DNA from: an uncultured Commensalibacter sp. | GTDB taxonomy: Bacteria > Pseudomonadota > Alphaproteobacteria > Acetobacterales > Acetobacteraceae | NCBI GenBank assembly: GCA_946699565.1 | Contig: CAMPDW010000008.1 | Span: 35,274-99,273 of the forward strand | Length of the DNA: 64,000 bases | Reading direction: 5' to 3' | Part shown: in pieces, positions 18,283 through 27,704 of the stretch | Layout of the letters: the number at the start of each line of letters is the position of its first letter | How positions within the stretch are numbered: the stretch's first letter is position 1 | Made by a program: the position numbers and the translations under genes | Notes under the pieces: model-generated | The model's input: only the letters and a program-made list of their open reading frames with translations | Told to the model about the DNA's origin: nothing | The model's database searches: none

Positions 18283-19386
18283 TTAAATATTTAATTTAAG
18301 CTTTTCAATAATCTGCTGTATTAAATAACCAGCCATTTTTTCCCATTCTTGATTAGAATTAAGTTTTTCACGATGTAAAGGAAAAGGTAAATCTAACATT
18401 TTTTCTATTTTTCGAGCAATATCTTGAGGAGATGGATCACATAAAAAAACTAAATCCTTATGACCGCATTGTTCAACTAATCCGCCCACTTTTGTGATAA
18501 GTACGGGTTTACCAAAAGCGAGTGCAATAGCTAATACCCCGCTTTGACTTGCTTCTTGATATGGTAAAATAATAGCATCTGCCCATTCAATAATCGAAGC
18601 AATCTCATCTTCTTGCACCCATCTATTCTCTACTTTAACATTTTTACGTTTATTTAAAAGAGTTAAAATTTTACTTTTCGGACCTTGTCCAACAATACGA
18701 AGAAAAAAAGATTTATTCGTATTAATAAGATCCAAAGCTTCGTATAAAATATCAAATCCTTTGTAAGGTAAAAGTCTTCCAAAATTTAATAAATGTATTA
18801 TATCCTTATTTGGTTTCAAGGATTTAGTATGATAACAATAAGTTAAAGGTGGATGCCATACTTCAATTAATTTTGAACATGCAACTATTTTATTATCAAT
18901 GAGTTGATTATAAACATATTTGGTAAAAGTTACAACTAAATCAGATTTTCTAATTAATAGTTTTTGTAAAAAATGTTGACATAAATATCCATCACCTGGA
19001 TGAGGAAATGCATCATGAATAATAACCACGGATGGAATCTTGAGTAATTTCAATGCGGCAATCATCATTAAATCTAATGGACCTGGCATTGTACAAATTG
19101 CTAATTTGATCTTATTTTTTTTTAAATTAAAATAAAGATTTAAAATTAATAATGGTGCTTTTAACCAACTTAATATAAATCCACCTACCGTAGAATAGGT
19201 TTTAAATAATATATCCACTTTAAAATTGTGAATATAAGTTATAATTTCAGCCCTATCTGATAATGATAAAAAAATATTTAATTTAAAATTTTTTCTTAAA
19301 GCTTTTGATAATTCTACAGCTATTTTTGGACCAGCCCCCTTTTTCCCCCACTGCCATATTAAAATATTTACTGCTTTTTTATTCAT
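18283..19386 (-). CDS. GT4-family glycosyltransferase
   Basis: Probable cytoplasmic GT-B glycosyltransferase. The 367-residue protein has an N-terminal acceptor domain beginning IWQWGKKGAGPKIAVELSKAL (glycine-rich loop) and a C-terminal donor domain with HLLNFGRLLPYKGFDILYEAL, LRIVGQGP, WADAIILPYQEASQSGVLAIALAFGKPVL (the E-x7-E-like motif) and VGGLVEQ. Donor and acceptor cannot be named. Its start overlaps the end of the preceding glycosyltransferase by 8 bp, which implies translational coupling, and it ends 12 bp before the ELM1-family gene. Confidence 0.86.
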   Translation of the reverse strand: MNKKAVNILIWQWGKKGAGPKIAVELSKALRKNFKLNIFLSLSDRAEIITYIHNFKVDILFKTYSTVGGFILSWLKAPLLILNLYFNLKKNKIKLAICTMPGPLDLMMIAALKLLKIPSVVIIHDAFPHPGDGYLCQHFLQKLLIRKSDLVVTFTKYVYNQLIDNKIVACSKLIEVWHPPLTYCYHTKSLKPNKDIIHLLNFGRLLPYKGFDILYEALDLINTNKSFFLRIVGQGPKSKILTLLNKRKNVKVENRWVQEDEIASIIEWADAIILPYQEASQSGVLAIALAFGKPVLITKVGGLVEQCGHKDLVFLCDPSPQDIARKIEKMLDLPFPLHREKLNSNQEWEKMAGYLIQQIIEKLKLNI

Positions 19387-20437
19387 TATCTTTAACCGAA
19401 GAATAATTAAACAATCTTTTCATTAAAATATCTGAATTAAATGATTTACAAATTTTCGTTTGAGCTAAAGAGCCTAATTTATTACGATAATATTCATTAC
19501 TAAACAATTGTTCAATTTTTAAAGCAGCCATATCAATATCAGCATCAGCCCATATTGCATTTTTTATTGCATAAACTTTACGAGAATCTTCAACTGGAAT
19601 TAATTTATAATTAATTGGGACACCACATTCTTGATCTATATATTCGCTTGTTGCAGACCAGTCAGTTGAAATAACTGGTTTTCCACATTGCATTGCCTCC
19701 GCAAGAACAAAGCCGAAACCTTCACTTCGATGTAAAGAAAGAATAATATCAGAATGAAAAAAAAGTGCTTTATTTTCTTTTGAACTTAATAAGTTAGTAT
19801 TTATTATTATATTTTGTTGTCCATCTATCATATCTATAATTTTTTTTAAATCATCTTGATAATTATCTATATAAGCTATTTTTAAAATTAATGAAATTTT
19901 TTCTTTCGAAATTATTTCGCAAGCTTTTTTAAAAGCCGCTATAACACCAATAGGATTTTTTCGAGCAAAAGATGAAGATAAATTAAATGAGGTTAATATT
20001 ACCAAAGAATTTTTAGGAATTCCAAGGCTTTCTCGACTAATATAACTTGGTATATCAATTGATCGTTCAGCAATTGGATGAGGAACAACTATAACTTTTT
20101 TTTGATATTTATAGGCTAAAGATTGTAAGGAATTTGCAACAAAATGAGATGGAACCCAAATTTCATGAACACATCGAAATCCAACCTCCCATTCTTTTGG
20201 TACAACTTGAAGTTCCCATGCCCAATATCCTATTATCCTTCTGTATTTTAATAAGCTTCTAGGGAATTGTAGCAAAACAAAAGGAATTTGTGGGGCATTA
20301 ATATGTAAAATGAGCGTAGCATTAGGATAAGCTATTAATAATTGATATATTTCTTTAAATTTTACTCTAGAAAAATTATAAGGATTTATATCAAGTTTTA
20401 ATGCTGTAACACCACGTTTTCTAAGCGCATGATACAT
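19379..20437 (-). CDS. GT4-family glycosyltransferase, first in-frame ATG (5' end damaged)
   Basis: GT-B glycosyltransferase. From the first ATG in frame the product has 352 residues: HINAPQIPFVLLQF and GYWAWELQVVPKEW in the N-terminal domain, then VILTSFNLSSSFARKNPIGVI and HSDIILSLHRSEGFGFVLAEAMQCGKPVISTDWSA in the donor-binding domain (E-x7-E motif). However, the glycine-rich N-terminal strand-loop lies upstream of this ATG in the same open frame without a usual start codon (see 20438-20630). The annotated product therefore lacks about 63 residues, including a part normally needed for substrate binding. It may be a pseudogene or use a non-standard start. It is followed by a second GT4 gene with 8 bp overlap. 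Confidence 0.75.
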   Translation of the reverse strand: MYHALRKRGVTALKLDINPYNFSRVKFKEIYQLLIAYPNATLILHINAPQIPFVLLQFPRSLLKYRRIIGYWAWELQVVPKEWEVGFRCVHEIWVPSHFVANSLQSLAYKYQKKVIVVPHPIAERSIDIPSYISRESLGIPKNSLVILTSFNLSSSFARKNPIGVIAAFKKACEIISKEKISLILKIAYIDNYQDDLKKIIDMIDGQQNIIINTNLLSSKENKALFFHSDIILSLHRSEGFGFVLAEAMQCGKPVISTDWSATSEYIDQECGVPINYKLIPVEDSRKVYAIKNAIWADADIDMAALKIEQLFSNEYYRNKLGSLAQTKICKSFNSDILMKRLFNYSSVKDNE

Positions 20438-20630
20438 AACCCGAGCACCTTCACCAAGACCGGATGCTCTAGAAAATTCACCTACAATAATAACTGTATA
20501 ATCAAATAAAGGATCATTAGATAAAGGTGGTGCTAAAATTCCCCCAACTTTGCTTAATAAATATCTACGCTCAGAAGAAGGAAATAAACGCCATAATTTA
20601 TGAAATAATTTAATTTTACAAACTCGTCAT
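20438..20630 (-). pseudogene. Out-of-frame or start-less 5' part of the GT4 gene
   Basis: The minus-strand frame of the GT4 gene stays open upstream to a TGA at 20629-20627 and encodes LFHKLWRLFPSSERRYLLSK followed by VIIVGEFSRASGLGEGARVM. The latter is the canonical beta-1/glycine-rich loop of GT4 enzymes. No ATG, GTG or TTG occurs in that frame. An ATG does occur at 20630, 14 bp after the glyA stop, but reads M-T-S-L-stop; removing one base at about 20618 would join it to the GT frame. A single-base insertion near codon 5 is the simplest explanation. Confidence 0.7.
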
Positions 20631-20643
20631 AAAATTTGACTTA

Positions 20644-21933
20644 CTATTGATAAATTGGAAAACGTTTACATAAAGCCATGACTTTTTCATAAACAACTTT
20701 TTCCGCCACGCTATTATCATTATCATTTACTTTGGCCAATGGTGTAAGTACTTCATTGATTAACAACCCAATTTCTCTAAATTCAACCTCACCAAAGCCT
20801 CTTGTCGTACCAGCTGGACTTCCCAAACGAATGCCAGAAGTAATAGCTGGTTTTTCAGGATCAAAAGGAATAGCATTTTTATTTACTGTAATACCTGCTC
20901 TTTCCAAACTTTCCTCAGCTTGCTTTCCTGTTACTTTCTTAGGACGTAAATCAACCAATAAAAGATGACAATCTGTTCCCTGAGTCACAATATCAAATCC
21001 ACATTCAATTAAAGTTTTTGCAAGAACCCGAGCATTATTTGCTACAGCTTTTTGATAAGTAATAAATTCTGGCATCATTGCTTCGGAAAAAGCAACAGCT
21101 TTAGCAGCAATAACGTGCATTAATGGACCACCTTGCAACCCTGGAAATACGGCAGAATTAATTTTTTTGGCCAAGTCAGGATTATTTGTTAAAATCAAGC
21201 CTCCACGTGGACCACGTAATGTTTTATGTGTGGTGCTAGTTACAATATCTGCATATTCCATTGGGTTAGGGAATAGACCTGCTGCTACCAATCCTGCAAA
21301 ATGGGCCATATCAACCATTAGAAAGGCCCCTACTTCATCAGCAATTTTACGAAAACGAGCAAAATCTATTACTCTTGGATATGCAGATCCACCTGCAATA
21401 ATCAAACGTGGTTTTTCTTGCTTTGCTGTAGTTTCCATTTCATCATAATTAATAAGTCCATTATCTCTTCGGATATCGTAACTTAAAGCATGAAACCATT
21501 TGCCTGAAAAATTGGGTGCAGCCCCATGGGTCAAATGACCACCTGCGGCTAGATTCATACCTAAAACTTTTTCACCAGGTTTTACAGTTGCCATAAAAGC
21601 AGCCAGATTTGCATTAGCACCTGAATGAGGTTGAACATTCGCAAATTGTGCATTAAAAAGTTTCTTTACACGTTCAATCGCTAAAATTTCTACTTTATCA
21701 ACTTCACTACAACCACCGTAATAACGACGTCCTGGATAGCCTTCTGCATATTTATTGGTCAGTACACTACCTTGAGCCTCTAAAACTGCTTTAGAAACAA
21801 TGTTTTCACTAGCTATTAATTCAATTCCATCCTGTTGACGAACAAGTTCACTTTGTAAAGCTGCAAAGACTTCAGGATCAGTTTGAGATACATCAGATTG
21901 AAAAAATTGATGAAGAAATTTATTTCCGGACAT
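20644..21933 (-). CDS. glyA: Serine hydroxymethyltransferase
   Basis: PLP enzyme that turns serine and tetrahydrofolate into glycine and 5,10-methylene-THF, the main one-carbon source. The 429-residue length is normal. [19 protein letters not shown] opens the fold, [26 protein letters not shown] and [15 protein letters not shown] follow, and the PLP lysine is Lys237 in [14 protein letters not shown]. It is the first gene of a minus-strand run with two glycosyltransferases and an ELM1-family gene. In many alphaproteobacteria glyA lies directly before nrdR; here the two are about 19 kb apart. It is divergent from the APC permease with a 188-bp gap. Confidence 0.97.
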   Translation of the reverse strand: MSGNKFLHQFFQSDVSQTDPEVFAALQSELVRQQDGIELIASENIVSKAVLEAQGSVLTNKYAEGYPGRRYYGGCSEVDKVEILAIERVKKLFNAQFANVQPHSGANANLAAFMATVKPGEKVLGMNLAAGGHLTHGAAPNFSGKWFHALSYDIRRDNGLINYDEMETTAKQEKPRLIIAGGSAYPRVIDFARFRKIADEVGAFLMVDMAHFAGLVAAGLFPNPMEYADIVTSTTHKTLRGPRGGLILTNNPDLAKKINSAVFPGLQGGPLMHVIAAKAVAFSEAMMPEFITYQKAVANNARVLAKTLIECGFDIVTQGTDCHLLLVDLRPKKVTGKQAEESLERAGITVNKNAIPFDPEKPAITSGIRLGSPAGTTRGFGEVEFREIGLLINEVLTPLAKVNDNDNSVAEKVVYEKVMALCKRFPIYQ

Positions 21934-22121
21934 TCATTAATTCCTAAAAAACTACAAATTTAAGAGACTATTACTATAAATATGCAATTTTATGATTTTC
22001 TGCAATTAAATATCTGATATAAATTTTTACATAAACAAAAAATAAATTCACAAAATAAAGGATTTATTTTAAAAATTAAACACTTTCATTTTAAAAAACT
22101 TAATTATAAAAGGATCAATCT

Positions 22122-23573
22122 ATGGGGCAATCCACCATTCATTCATTATTTAGAAAAAAATCCATAGATAAAAATCCTAATGAAAATGGTTTGGTACGTG
22201 TAATTGGAATGCCAAGTTTAATTTTTTTTGGTGTTGGTGGAATTGTTGGTACAGGTCTTTTTACAATAACTGGATTAGCCGCTTCCGAGCACGCTGGACC
22301 AGCTGTTTTATTATCTTTTTTTATTGGTGCAATAGCCTGTTCATTCATCGGATTATGCTATAGTGAATTGGCAGGAATGATTACAGATTCAGGAAGTTCT
22401 TATAGCTATATTTATATTGCTCTAGGTGAATTTATTGCCTGGATTGTTGGATGGAATTTAGTATTTGAATATTCAATAGGTGCAGCAGCTGTGGCAGTAA
22501 GTTGGTCACAATATTTAAGATCAATACTTATAAGTTTCAATCTCCATTTACCTTATGTATATTTTGCCTCACCTTTAGAAATTTTCAAAATAGGTAGCAA
22601 TACATATTTAGGGAAAATTAACATCGTTTCTACCTTTGTAATAATTTTTCTATCTTTTTATCTTATTCAAGGTGTTAAACAATCTTTCAAAACAAATAAC
22701 ATTATTGTTTTAATAAAATTATTTGTAGTTATTTCCGTTATAGTTTTCGGCATATCCTATGTAAATTTTAATAACTTTATTCCTTTTATTCCAAAAAATA
22801 CTGGAAAATTTGGACATTTTGGAATATCTGGAATTTTTCAGGCTGCGGGTATGATTTTTTTTGCTTATATTGGTTTTGATAGTGTTGCTTCAACTGCTCA
22901 AGAAGTTAAAAATCCAGTTAAAGATATTCCTAAAGCCATTTTGATTATTATTGCAATTTCAACTCTCATATATATAACTTTTGCATTTATTATTGTAGGT
23001 CTTGTTAACTATCATGAATTATTGGGAAACGGGGCACCAGTTGCAACAGCAATTGACCAAACTCCCTTTAAATGGTTGCAGCCACTTGTAAAATTTAGCA
23101 TTATTATTGGATATTTCCCTGTCCTTGTTTTACTTTTAGTAGGACAAACAAGAATTTTTTTTACTCTTTCCGAAGATGGATTAATTCCCAAATTTTTTTC
23201 AATTGTTCACCCCATTTATAAAACGCCCCATTTATCACACTTATTCTTTATGTTGTTTATCAGTTTGTTATCTGCATTTATTCCCATTTCAATTCTAAGT
23301 GAGATGTGCTCAATTGGCGCTTTATCAGCATTTTTCTTTGTATGTGTCTCTGTAATGATATTACGTCGCACACATAAAGATTTTCCACGTCGTTTCAAAG
23401 TCCCTGGGGGTGATATAATACCAATATTAGGAATTATTGTTTGTTGTATTTTAATATATTCACTCAGTACGATAACTTGGATTGCAATTACAGTCTGGAC
23501 AATCTTAGGAACATTGATTTATTGTCTTTACGGTTATAATCATAGTAAGTTACATCAAAAATTTCATAGTTAA
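22122..23573 (+). CDS. APC-superfamily amino-acid permease
   Basis: Probable amino-acid importer of the cationic-amino-acid-transporter/YfnA-like branch of the APC superfamily. The 483-residue protein has about 12 membrane segments. Helix 1 has the substrate-binding GVGGIVGTGLFTITG loop, and AAGMIFFAYIGFDSVASTAQEVKNP in helix 6 followed by DIPKAI is the typical APC consensus. The cytoplasmic C-terminus is short. The ATG follows AAAAGGATC. It runs in the same direction as hemB, which starts 21 bp after its stop, so the two are probably co-transcribed. Substrate is not resolved. Confidence 0.9.
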   Translation: MGQSTIHSLFRKKSIDKNPNENGLVRVIGMPSLIFFGVGGIVGTGLFTITGLAASEHAGPAVLLSFFIGAIACSFIGLCYSELAGMITDSGSSYSYIYIALGEFIAWIVGWNLVFEYSIGAAAVAVSWSQYLRSILISFNLHLPYVYFASPLEIFKIGSNTYLGKINIVSTFVIIFLSFYLIQGVKQSFKTNNIIVLIKLFVVISVIVFGISYVNFNNFIPFIPKNTGKFGHFGISGIFQAAGMIFFAYIGFDSVASTAQEVKNPVKDIPKAILIIIAISTLIYITFAFIIVGLVNYHELLGNGAPVATAIDQTPFKWLQPLVKFSIIIGYFPVLVLLLVGQTRIFFTLSEDGLIPKFFSIVHPIYKTPHLSHLFFMLFISLLSAFIPISILSEMCSIGALSAFFFVCVSVMILRRTHKDFPRRFKVPGGDIIPILGIIVCCILIYSLSTITWIAITVWTILGTLIYCLYGYNHSKLHQKFHS

Positions 23574-23594
23574 TTTTAATTAAGGATTAAATAA

Positions 23595-24587
23595 ATGATT
23601 GGAAGCTTCCCACTGACTCGTATGCGTCGTAATCGAGTTGATCAAGCAACGCGTCGATTGGTAGCCGAAAATAAATTAAGCATTGATGATTTGATATGGC
23701 CTATTTTTATAATTGAAGGTCATAATATTAAAACAGAAGTTTCTACGATGCCAGGAATTAAACGGGTTACTATTGATCAGCTTGCTTTTCATATAGAACC
23801 TGCAGCTCAGTTAAACATCCCTGCACTGGCATTATTCCCTGTAACTTCCAAAGAAAAACGTGATTCTAAAGGAAGTGAATCTTTCAATCCTAATAATTTA
23901 ATTTGTCAAGCTGCACGTGAATTAAAAAAACATTTTCCTGAAATAATTTTAATTGGTGATGTCGCCCTTGACCCTTATACCAGTCATGGACATGATGGTA
24001 TTATAAAAAATGGTTATGTCGTTAATGATGAAACCATTGATGTTCTTGCCAGACAATCTATTAATCAAGCCAACGCAGGTATAGATATTATTGCACCTTC
24101 GGACATGATGGATGGGCGAGTATCGGCCATTCGTCAAGAATTAGATAAAGAAAATTTTATTAATACTCGGATTATGTCTTATGCTGCAAAATATGCTAGC
24201 GTCTATTATGGTCCTTTTCGAGATGCCGTAGAATCTGGCAGTTTATTAAAAGGAAATAAAAAAACTTATCAAATGGATCCTGCAAATAGCCGTGAAGCAC
24301 TTTCTGAAGTTGAACTTGATATTCAAGAAGGTGCAGATTCAATTATTATAAAACCAGGATTACCTTATCTTGATATTGTACGTAGGGTAAGAGATCATTT
24401 TAATATTCCAATCGTAAGTTATCAGGTTTCTGGTGAATATGCGATGTTAATGAATGCTATACAAAATGGTTATTTAGATCGTGAGCAATCTATACTTGAA
24501 ACATTATTATGCTTTAAACGAGCAGGCGCAAATGCCATTATGACCTATTTTGCGATTGAAGCAGCAAAACTCATTAAAAATCAATAG
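23595..24587 (+). CDS. hemB: Delta-aminolevulinic acid dehydratase (porphobilinogen synthase)
   Basis: Joins two 5-aminolevulinate molecules into porphobilinogen in haem synthesis. The 330-residue protein has both active-site lysine regions: MSYAAKYASVYYGPFRDAVES and SIIIKPGLPYLDIV. The metal segment reads DVALDPYTSHGHDG, so the three zinc cysteines of the animal and E. coli type are replaced by Ala/Asp/Asp. This marks the zinc-independent, Mg/K-type enzyme usual in alphaproteobacteria. SD-like AAGGATTAAATA precedes the ATG. It is downstream of the APC permease, and a bidirectional terminator separates it from parC. Confidence 0.97.
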   Translation: MIGSFPLTRMRRNRVDQATRRLVAENKLSIDDLIWPIFIIEGHNIKTEVSTMPGIKRVTIDQLAFHIEPAAQLNIPALALFPVTSKEKRDSKGSESFNPNNLICQAARELKKHFPEIILIGDVALDPYTSHGHDGIIKNGYVVNDETIDVLARQSINQANAGIDIIAPSDMMDGRVSAIRQELDKENFINTRIMSYAAKYASVYYGPFRDAVESGSLLKGNKKTYQMDPANSREALSEVELDIQEGADSIIIKPGLPYLDIVRRVRDHFNIPIVSYQVSGEYAMLMNAIQNGYLDREQSILETLLCFKRAGANAIMTYFAIEAAKLIKNQ

Positions 24588-24603
24588 ATTATTATGAAAC
24601 TTT

Positions 24604-24637
24604 AAAAAGTTAGATTAAAAACTAATCTTAACTTTTT
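24604..24637. terminator. Bidirectional terminator between hemB and parC
   Basis: AAAAAGTTAGATTA and TAATCTTAACTTTTT form a stem with one bulged base around a five-base loop (AAAAC). The A run on one side and T run on the other give a U tract in either direction. It lies in the 62-bp gap between the convergent genes hemB and parC. Confidence 0.75.
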
Positions 24638-24649
24638 AATTATTATGCT

Positions 24650-26860
24650 CTAATTTAATATTCGCAACCAGTTTGGAGATTTATGACCAATTGATGCCCG
24701 ATTTCCTATAAATTGAGATAAACTTTCAAAATTTCTAAGTTTTGTTTGACTAGGCATTGTAAAGCCATCTTTAGAATTAAAGGTGAATATAACCTTTAAT
24801 TTTCCTTTTCTTAATTTTTGAAGAACAACTCCAGCTCCTTTTTTTAATTCAGGAATTTGCTCCAATGGAAAAACAAGAAACTTTCCCGCTGAATTTGCGA
24901 TAGCAATGTAATCACCTAAAACAGACAAACATGCATAAGCTTTATCATTATTTTTTAATATAAGAATTTGTTTTCCAGTTTTTCTTTCTGTTAACAAATT
25001 TTTTCCATCAATAATAAAACCTTTTGCTGCATTCGATACCAAAATATATTTTTTTTCATCATGTAAAATAAAAAATTCAGTAACTTCAGCATCGTTAGAT
25101 AAATCTATGAGCAAACGAATAGGTTGTCCGTCTCCTCGACCTCTTGGTAAATCAGAAGCTTTAATATTAAAGATTTTCCCATCACTGCTGAAAATACAAA
25201 TTCGTTCATTACTCTGACATTCAAGAGATTTAAATAAATGGTCTCCTTCTTTAAATTTATGATTTTCAATATTAAAATTATGACCTTTTAATGCCTTTAT
25301 CCATCCTTTAGAAGATAAAATAATAGTTAAAGGTTCACGTTCAACCTTTTCCAATATATCAACAACATCAATTGATTTTGGAGCTTGTGAAATTATGGTT
25401 CTTCGCAGACCATCTTCAGAATTACCAAATATCTTTAAACCTTCTTTTAATTCTTTATTGATAGCCTTCCAACATAAAACTTCATTTGCCAATAATGAAG
25501 TTAATGCTGCTTTTTCTTCAGTAAGTTGAGCAAATTCATTATGGATTGCATTTTCTTCTAATCGCCTTAAACTACGCAAACGAATATTTAAAATTGCTTC
25601 TACCTGAATATCTGTTAACTTAAAAAGTTGCATTAATACCGCTTTCACATCATCTTCATCGCGGATAATTCGAATAACTTCATCCAAATTTAAATATACA
25701 GTCAATAAACCTTTTAATATTTCTAGACGTTGTTCAATAACACTCATACGATATTGACTTCGACGAATCAAAACTTCGTAACGATGATCCAACCATGCTT
25801 TTAAAATGGATTTCAATCCCATTACCTTTGGAACAGCCTTATGATCTAACACATTAATATTATAAGAAAATCTGTTTTCTAATGCTGTTAATCGAAACAT
25901 TGATTCCATTAATATTTTAGGTTGAATTGTTTTGACTTTAGGTTCTAAAATTAACCGAATATCTTCTGTGCTTTCATCTCTAACATCAGCAAGCAAAGGA
26001 AGTTTTTTTTGTTCCATAAGTGACGCAATTTGTTCGATTAATTTAGATTTCTGAACTTGATACGGAATTTCTTTGACAATAATGACCCAGGTTCCAAAAC
26101 GACCATGTTCAATTTCCCATTTAGCTCTTAATCTTAATGACCCTTTACCAGTTTCATAAGTTTGTAAAATAACATCTTTATTTTCAACGATTTCTCCTCC
26201 CGTTGGAAAGTCTGGGCCTTGGACATATTTTAATAAATCTTGGGTGGTTGCATCTGGATTTTGAATTAATATCATAGCCGCTTGATAAATTTCACATATA
26301 TTATGGGGTGGAATATTCGTTGCCATTCCAACGGCAATACCGCTTGCACCATTTGCTAAAAGATTTGGAAAAGCTCCTGGTAGCACAATAGGTTCTTTTT
26401 CTTCACCATCATATGTATCACGGAAATCTACAGAATTTTCATCTATGCCTTCTAATAAAGCTTGGGCAATTTTGGTCATACGAGATTCTGTATATCGCAT
26501 TGCAGCAGCATTATCACCATCTATAGATCCAAAATTACCTTGTCCTTCTATTAAAGGATAACGAACAGCAAAATTCTGTGCTAATCTAACCAAGGCTTCA
26601 TATACAGCAGCATCTCCATGAGGATGATATTTACCAATAACATCCCCTACTATACGCGCACATTTTTTAAACCCTGATTTTGGGTCAAGCTTTAATTGAC
26701 GCATAGCAAAAATCAAGCGACGATGAACCGGTTTTAATCCATCTCTAACATCTGGCAATGAACGAGACATTATTGTTGATAAAGCATAAGCAAGGTATCG
26801 TTCACTTAATGCTTGTGCAAGGGGTGTATCTTTAATTAAACCCTCAGGTACAAATGTCAT
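24650..26860 (-). CDS. parC: DNA topoisomerase IV subunit A
   Basis: Breakage-and-reunion subunit of topoisomerase IV, which decatenates daughter chromosomes together with ParE. The 736-residue protein has SERYLAYALSTIMSRSLPDVRDGLKPVHRRLI at the start. The catalytic tyrosine is Tyr123 in AAAMRYTESRM, inside the CAP domain (GKYHPHGDAAVYEALVRLAQ), and the IPPHNICEI tower region follows. The C-terminal third (about 500-736) is a shortened, divergent beta-pinwheel without the GyrA-box QRRGGKG. That, the length and the QLKLDPKSGFKKCARIVGDVIGKYHPHG text support ParC over GyrA. It is convergent with hemB; the MBL-tatD-metG operon lies directly upstream. Confidence 0.94.
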   Translation of the reverse strand: MTFVPEGLIKDTPLAQALSERYLAYALSTIMSRSLPDVRDGLKPVHRRLIFAMRQLKLDPKSGFKKCARIVGDVIGKYHPHGDAAVYEALVRLAQNFAVRYPLIEGQGNFGSIDGDNAAAMRYTESRMTKIAQALLEGIDENSVDFRDTYDGEEKEPIVLPGAFPNLLANGASGIAVGMATNIPPHNICEIYQAAMILIQNPDATTQDLLKYVQGPDFPTGGEIVENKDVILQTYETGKGSLRLRAKWEIEHGRFGTWVIIVKEIPYQVQKSKLIEQIASLMEQKKLPLLADVRDESTEDIRLILEPKVKTIQPKILMESMFRLTALENRFSYNINVLDHKAVPKVMGLKSILKAWLDHRYEVLIRRSQYRMSVIEQRLEILKGLLTVYLNLDEVIRIIRDEDDVKAVLMQLFKLTDIQVEAILNIRLRSLRRLEENAIHNEFAQLTEEKAALTSLLANEVLCWKAINKELKEGLKIFGNSEDGLRRTIISQAPKSIDVVDILEKVEREPLTIILSSKGWIKALKGHNFNIENHKFKEGDHLFKSLECQSNERICIFSSDGKIFNIKASDLPRGRGDGQPIRLLIDLSNDAEVTEFFILHDEKKYILVSNAAKGFIIDGKNLLTERKTGKQILILKNNDKAYACLSVLGDYIAIANSAGKFLVFPLEQIPELKKGAGVVLQKLRKGKLKVIFTFNSKDGFTMPSQTKLRNFESLSQFIGNRASIGHKSPNWLRILN

Positions 26861-26894
26861 ACTATACTCTTTTAATTAATTTTATTGTATAAGC

Positions 26895-27689
26895 TTATTT
26901 TACAGAATAAAGACTAAGTCCATCATAAGCGACTTCCATATCTTTGGGCAAATTTTCCTTCAACCAATGCCAATCCATATCTGGACCCATATGAGTTAAG
27001 ATGATCCGTTTCGGTTTAATTATCTTTTTCCATTCTAAAACTTTATCAATCCATGCATGAGCTGGATGTTCTGTTCTTTGAAAACATCCAACGATAAAGA
27101 CATCAAGGTCAAATAAAATTTCCAATCCTTTTTCTGGGATATGAACAACATCTGTACAATAAGCCATATTGCCACATCGTATTCCCATGGATTTACTAAA
27201 ACCATGAATTTGTTCAAAGGTTTTAATTAACTGATTTTCAACAAAAAAATTATCAAAATAATTAATTTGATAACTTTTTAAAACCGGACAAAAAAAATAA
27301 GGTTGTGTAATCCATGGCTTAAAAGCATAAGCAAATCTTGATTTCAGTTCAACAAGTGTATCTTCCGTTGCATAAATTGGCAAGGGTTTACCCAATACCC
27401 TATTAATTGAACGCAATTCATCCAGTCCAGCTATATGATCAGCATGTGCATGGGAATAAATGACCGCATCAACCCTACCTATTTTTTCCCTTAATAATTG
27501 AGTTCGGATATCGGGACCTGAGTCGATTAATATCCTTTTATTATTTTCTAATTCTATAACAATAGAGGAACGTGTCCGTTGATTTTTAATTTCACAAGGA
27601 TCACAAACACCCCATTCACCCTGCCCCTCATCTCCACCAACTAGAGGAACTCCGCCTGATCCACCACATCCTAAAAAAGTAATTTTCAT
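26895..27689 (-). CDS. PhnP-like metallo-beta-lactamase fold hydrolase
   Basis: Metal-dependent phosphodiesterase-type hydrolase. The 264-residue protein shows LGCGGSGGVPLVGG at the N-terminus, the metal motif H80-A-H82-A-D84-H85 (SHAHADHIAGLDELRSI), a MAYCTDVVHIPEKG segment with the bridging Asp, and THMGPDMDW near the end. This is the layout of PhnP/lipoate-associated MBL proteins; the natural substrate is unknown (cyclic phosphates are cleaved by PhnP). It is the last gene of the dac-tmk-holB-metG-tatD-MBL run, 15 bp after tatD, a conserved order in Rhodospirillales and relatives. Confidence 0.88.
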   Translation of the reverse strand: MKITFLGCGGSGGVPLVGGDEGQGEWGVCDPCEIKNQRTRSSIVIELENNKRILIDSGPDIRTQLLREKIGRVDAVIYSHAHADHIAGLDELRSINRVLGKPLPIYATEDTLVELKSRFAYAFKPWITQPYFFCPVLKSYQINYFDNFFVENQLIKTFEQIHGFSKSMGIRCGNMAYCTDVVHIPEKGLEILFDLDVFIVGCFQRTEHPAHAWIDKVLEWKKIIKPKRIILTHMGPDMDWHWLKENLPKDMEVAYDGLSLYSVK

Positions 27690-27704
27690 AAATTCGTCTA
27701 CCTT

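Noticed and set aside
24650-26860. Possible gyrA instead of parC
   Set aside because: The product is too short, lacks the GyrA-box in the C-terminal domain and matches ParC around the catalytic region.
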